Positions 63,370 to 64,000 of a stretch of 64,000 nt of DNA are shown here, in pieces (the first letter of the stretch is position 1; the number at the start of each line of letters is the position of its first letter). The stretch covers positions 124,001 through 188,000 of the forward strand of contig CALUJY010000007.1 of NCBI GenBank assembly GCA_944321085.1, read 5' to 3'. The notes under the pieces were generated by a model, which ran no database searches, was not told the DNA's origin, and saw only the letters and a program-made list of their open reading frames with translations. Source of the DNA: an uncultured Barnesiella sp. (lineage in GTDB: Bacteria; Bacteroidota; Bacteroidia; Bacteroidales; Barnesiellaceae_A). The position numbers were made by a program, and so were the translations under genes.

Positions 63370-64000
63370 ATGGGACAGAAAATTAATCCGATAAGTAACC
63401 GTTTAGGTATCATACGTGGATGGGACTCCAATTGGTATGGTCACTATAGCGATAGACTGCTGGAAGACAGCAAAATACGTAAGTATCTCAATGCCCGTCT
63501 TGCCAAAGCCAGTGTTTCGCGCATCGTCATCGAGCGTACACTCAAGCTCACTACTATTACAGTATGCACAGCTCGCCCCGGCATTATCATTGGCAAAGGC
63601 GGTCAGGAAGTAGATAAGCTTAAAGAGGAATTGAAGAAGATAACCGACAAAGAGGTACAGATAAACATCTACGAGGTAAAACGCCCCGAACTCGATGCCG
63701 TTATCGTAGCCAACAACATCGCACGTCAAATCGAAGGCCGTATCGCCTATCGTCGTGCTGTGAAGATGGCGATAGCTTCTACCATGAGAATGGGTGCCGA
63801 AGGTATCAAGGTGCAAATCTCCGGTCGTCTCAACGGCGCTGAAATGGCTCGTTCCGAGATGTACAAAGAAGGACGTACGCCCCTGCATACACTCCGTGCT
63901 GACATCGACTACGCCTTGGTAGAAGCTCTTACCAAAGTGGGTATTATAGGAGTAAAAGTATGGATTTGCCGCGGAGAGGTATATGGCAAGAAAGACCTTG
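63370..64000 (+). CDS. rpsC: 30S ribosomal protein S3 (cut by the window end)
   Basis: The first 210 codons of S3, starting [22 protein letters not shown] and including the KH-domain loop [14 protein letters not shown] and [13 protein letters not shown]. The gene continues beyond the window. Only 7 bases separate it from rplV. Confidence 0.97.
   Translation, partial: MGQKINPISNRLGIIRGWDSNWYGHYSDRLLEDSKIRKYLNARLAKASVSRIVIERTLKLTTITVCTARPGIIIGKGGQEVDKLKEELKKITDKEVQINIYEVKRPELDAVIVANNIARQIEGRIAYRRAVKMAIASTMRMGAEGIKVQISGRLNGAEMARSEMYKEGRTPLHTLRADIDYALVEALTKVGIIGVKVWICRGEVYGKKDL

Noticed and set aside
1-64000. CRISPR array, prophage, integrative element or insertion sequence
   Set aside because: No regularly spaced repeats, cas genes, integrase, transposase, relaxase or phage structural genes were seen anywhere.

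Overview
The window looks like chromosomal DNA of a Bacteroidales bacterium, probably a gut member near Barnesiella, Coprobacter or Parabacteroides (the genus is an inference). The evidence is: TonB-dependent outer-membrane receptors; a secreted protein with a type IX secretion (T9SS) sorting domain; DUF4271 and DUF3098 genes in their usual Bacteroidota neighbourhoods; a GlmU of the alternative Bacteroidota type; str and S10 ribosomal operons joined without tuf; and many promoters of the Bacteroidota form TTTG-N20-TAnnTTTG. Most starts lack a Shine-Dalgarno site.

Layout. 1-86: end of a dapA-like gene. 114-4803 (minus): a cobalamin riboswitch followed by a BtuB-type receptor, a beta-propeller lipoprotein and a PKD-like lipoprotein, which together look like a vitamin B12 capture operon. 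5044-6180: an unknown multi-pass membrane protein and tRNA-Arg(TCT). 6367-7800: a secreted protein with two tandem repeats and a T9SS tail. 8139-14612: an AraC-type regulator divergent from a three-gene RND efflux system. 14624-16951: a BamA/TamA-family lipoprotein. 17066-23282 (minus): a type I restriction-modification operon, hsdM-hsdS-unknown small gene-hsdR. 23527-32096: an acyl-ACP thioesterase, a PepSY-like protein, and the pair tamB plus a TamA-like lipoprotein. 32146-34741: mntP and an MsbA-like exporter. 35057-37843: a large outer-membrane beta-barrel protein. 38163-44531 (minus): tRNA-Gln(TTG), tyrS and a housekeeping cluster (epimerase, LOG-family, DUF4271, hemD, rnpA, yidD, TatD-family). 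44749-48190: sdhCAB (fumarate reductase/succinate dehydrogenase). 48478-53251 (minus): methyltransferase, ftsX, DUF3098, uppP, truB, queA. 53470-56437: a GlmU-type bifunctional enzyme divergent from an asparagine-synthetase-like protein. 56708 to the end: the str/S10 ribosomal operon (rpsL to a cut-off rpsC).

Themes. Much of the window serves the cell envelope: outer-membrane assembly (TamB and two TamA-like lipoproteins), nutrient capture (B12), efflux, lipid-carrier recycling (UppP), division (FtsX), UDP-GlcNAc supply and peptide insertion (YidD). The only clear defence locus is the type I system. No prophage, transposase, integrase or CRISPR array was seen.

The most unusual gene is the asparagine-synthetase-like protein at 54785. 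It keeps the two-domain architecture but has lost the catalytic cysteine, the glutamine-binding residues, the PP-loop and the second synthetase motif, so it is probably a pseudoenzyme with another role. Other points to follow are the unrecognised 139-residue protein inside the restriction operon, a 14-bp hairpin between hemD and rnpA, and paired palindromes before the outer-membrane barrel gene.
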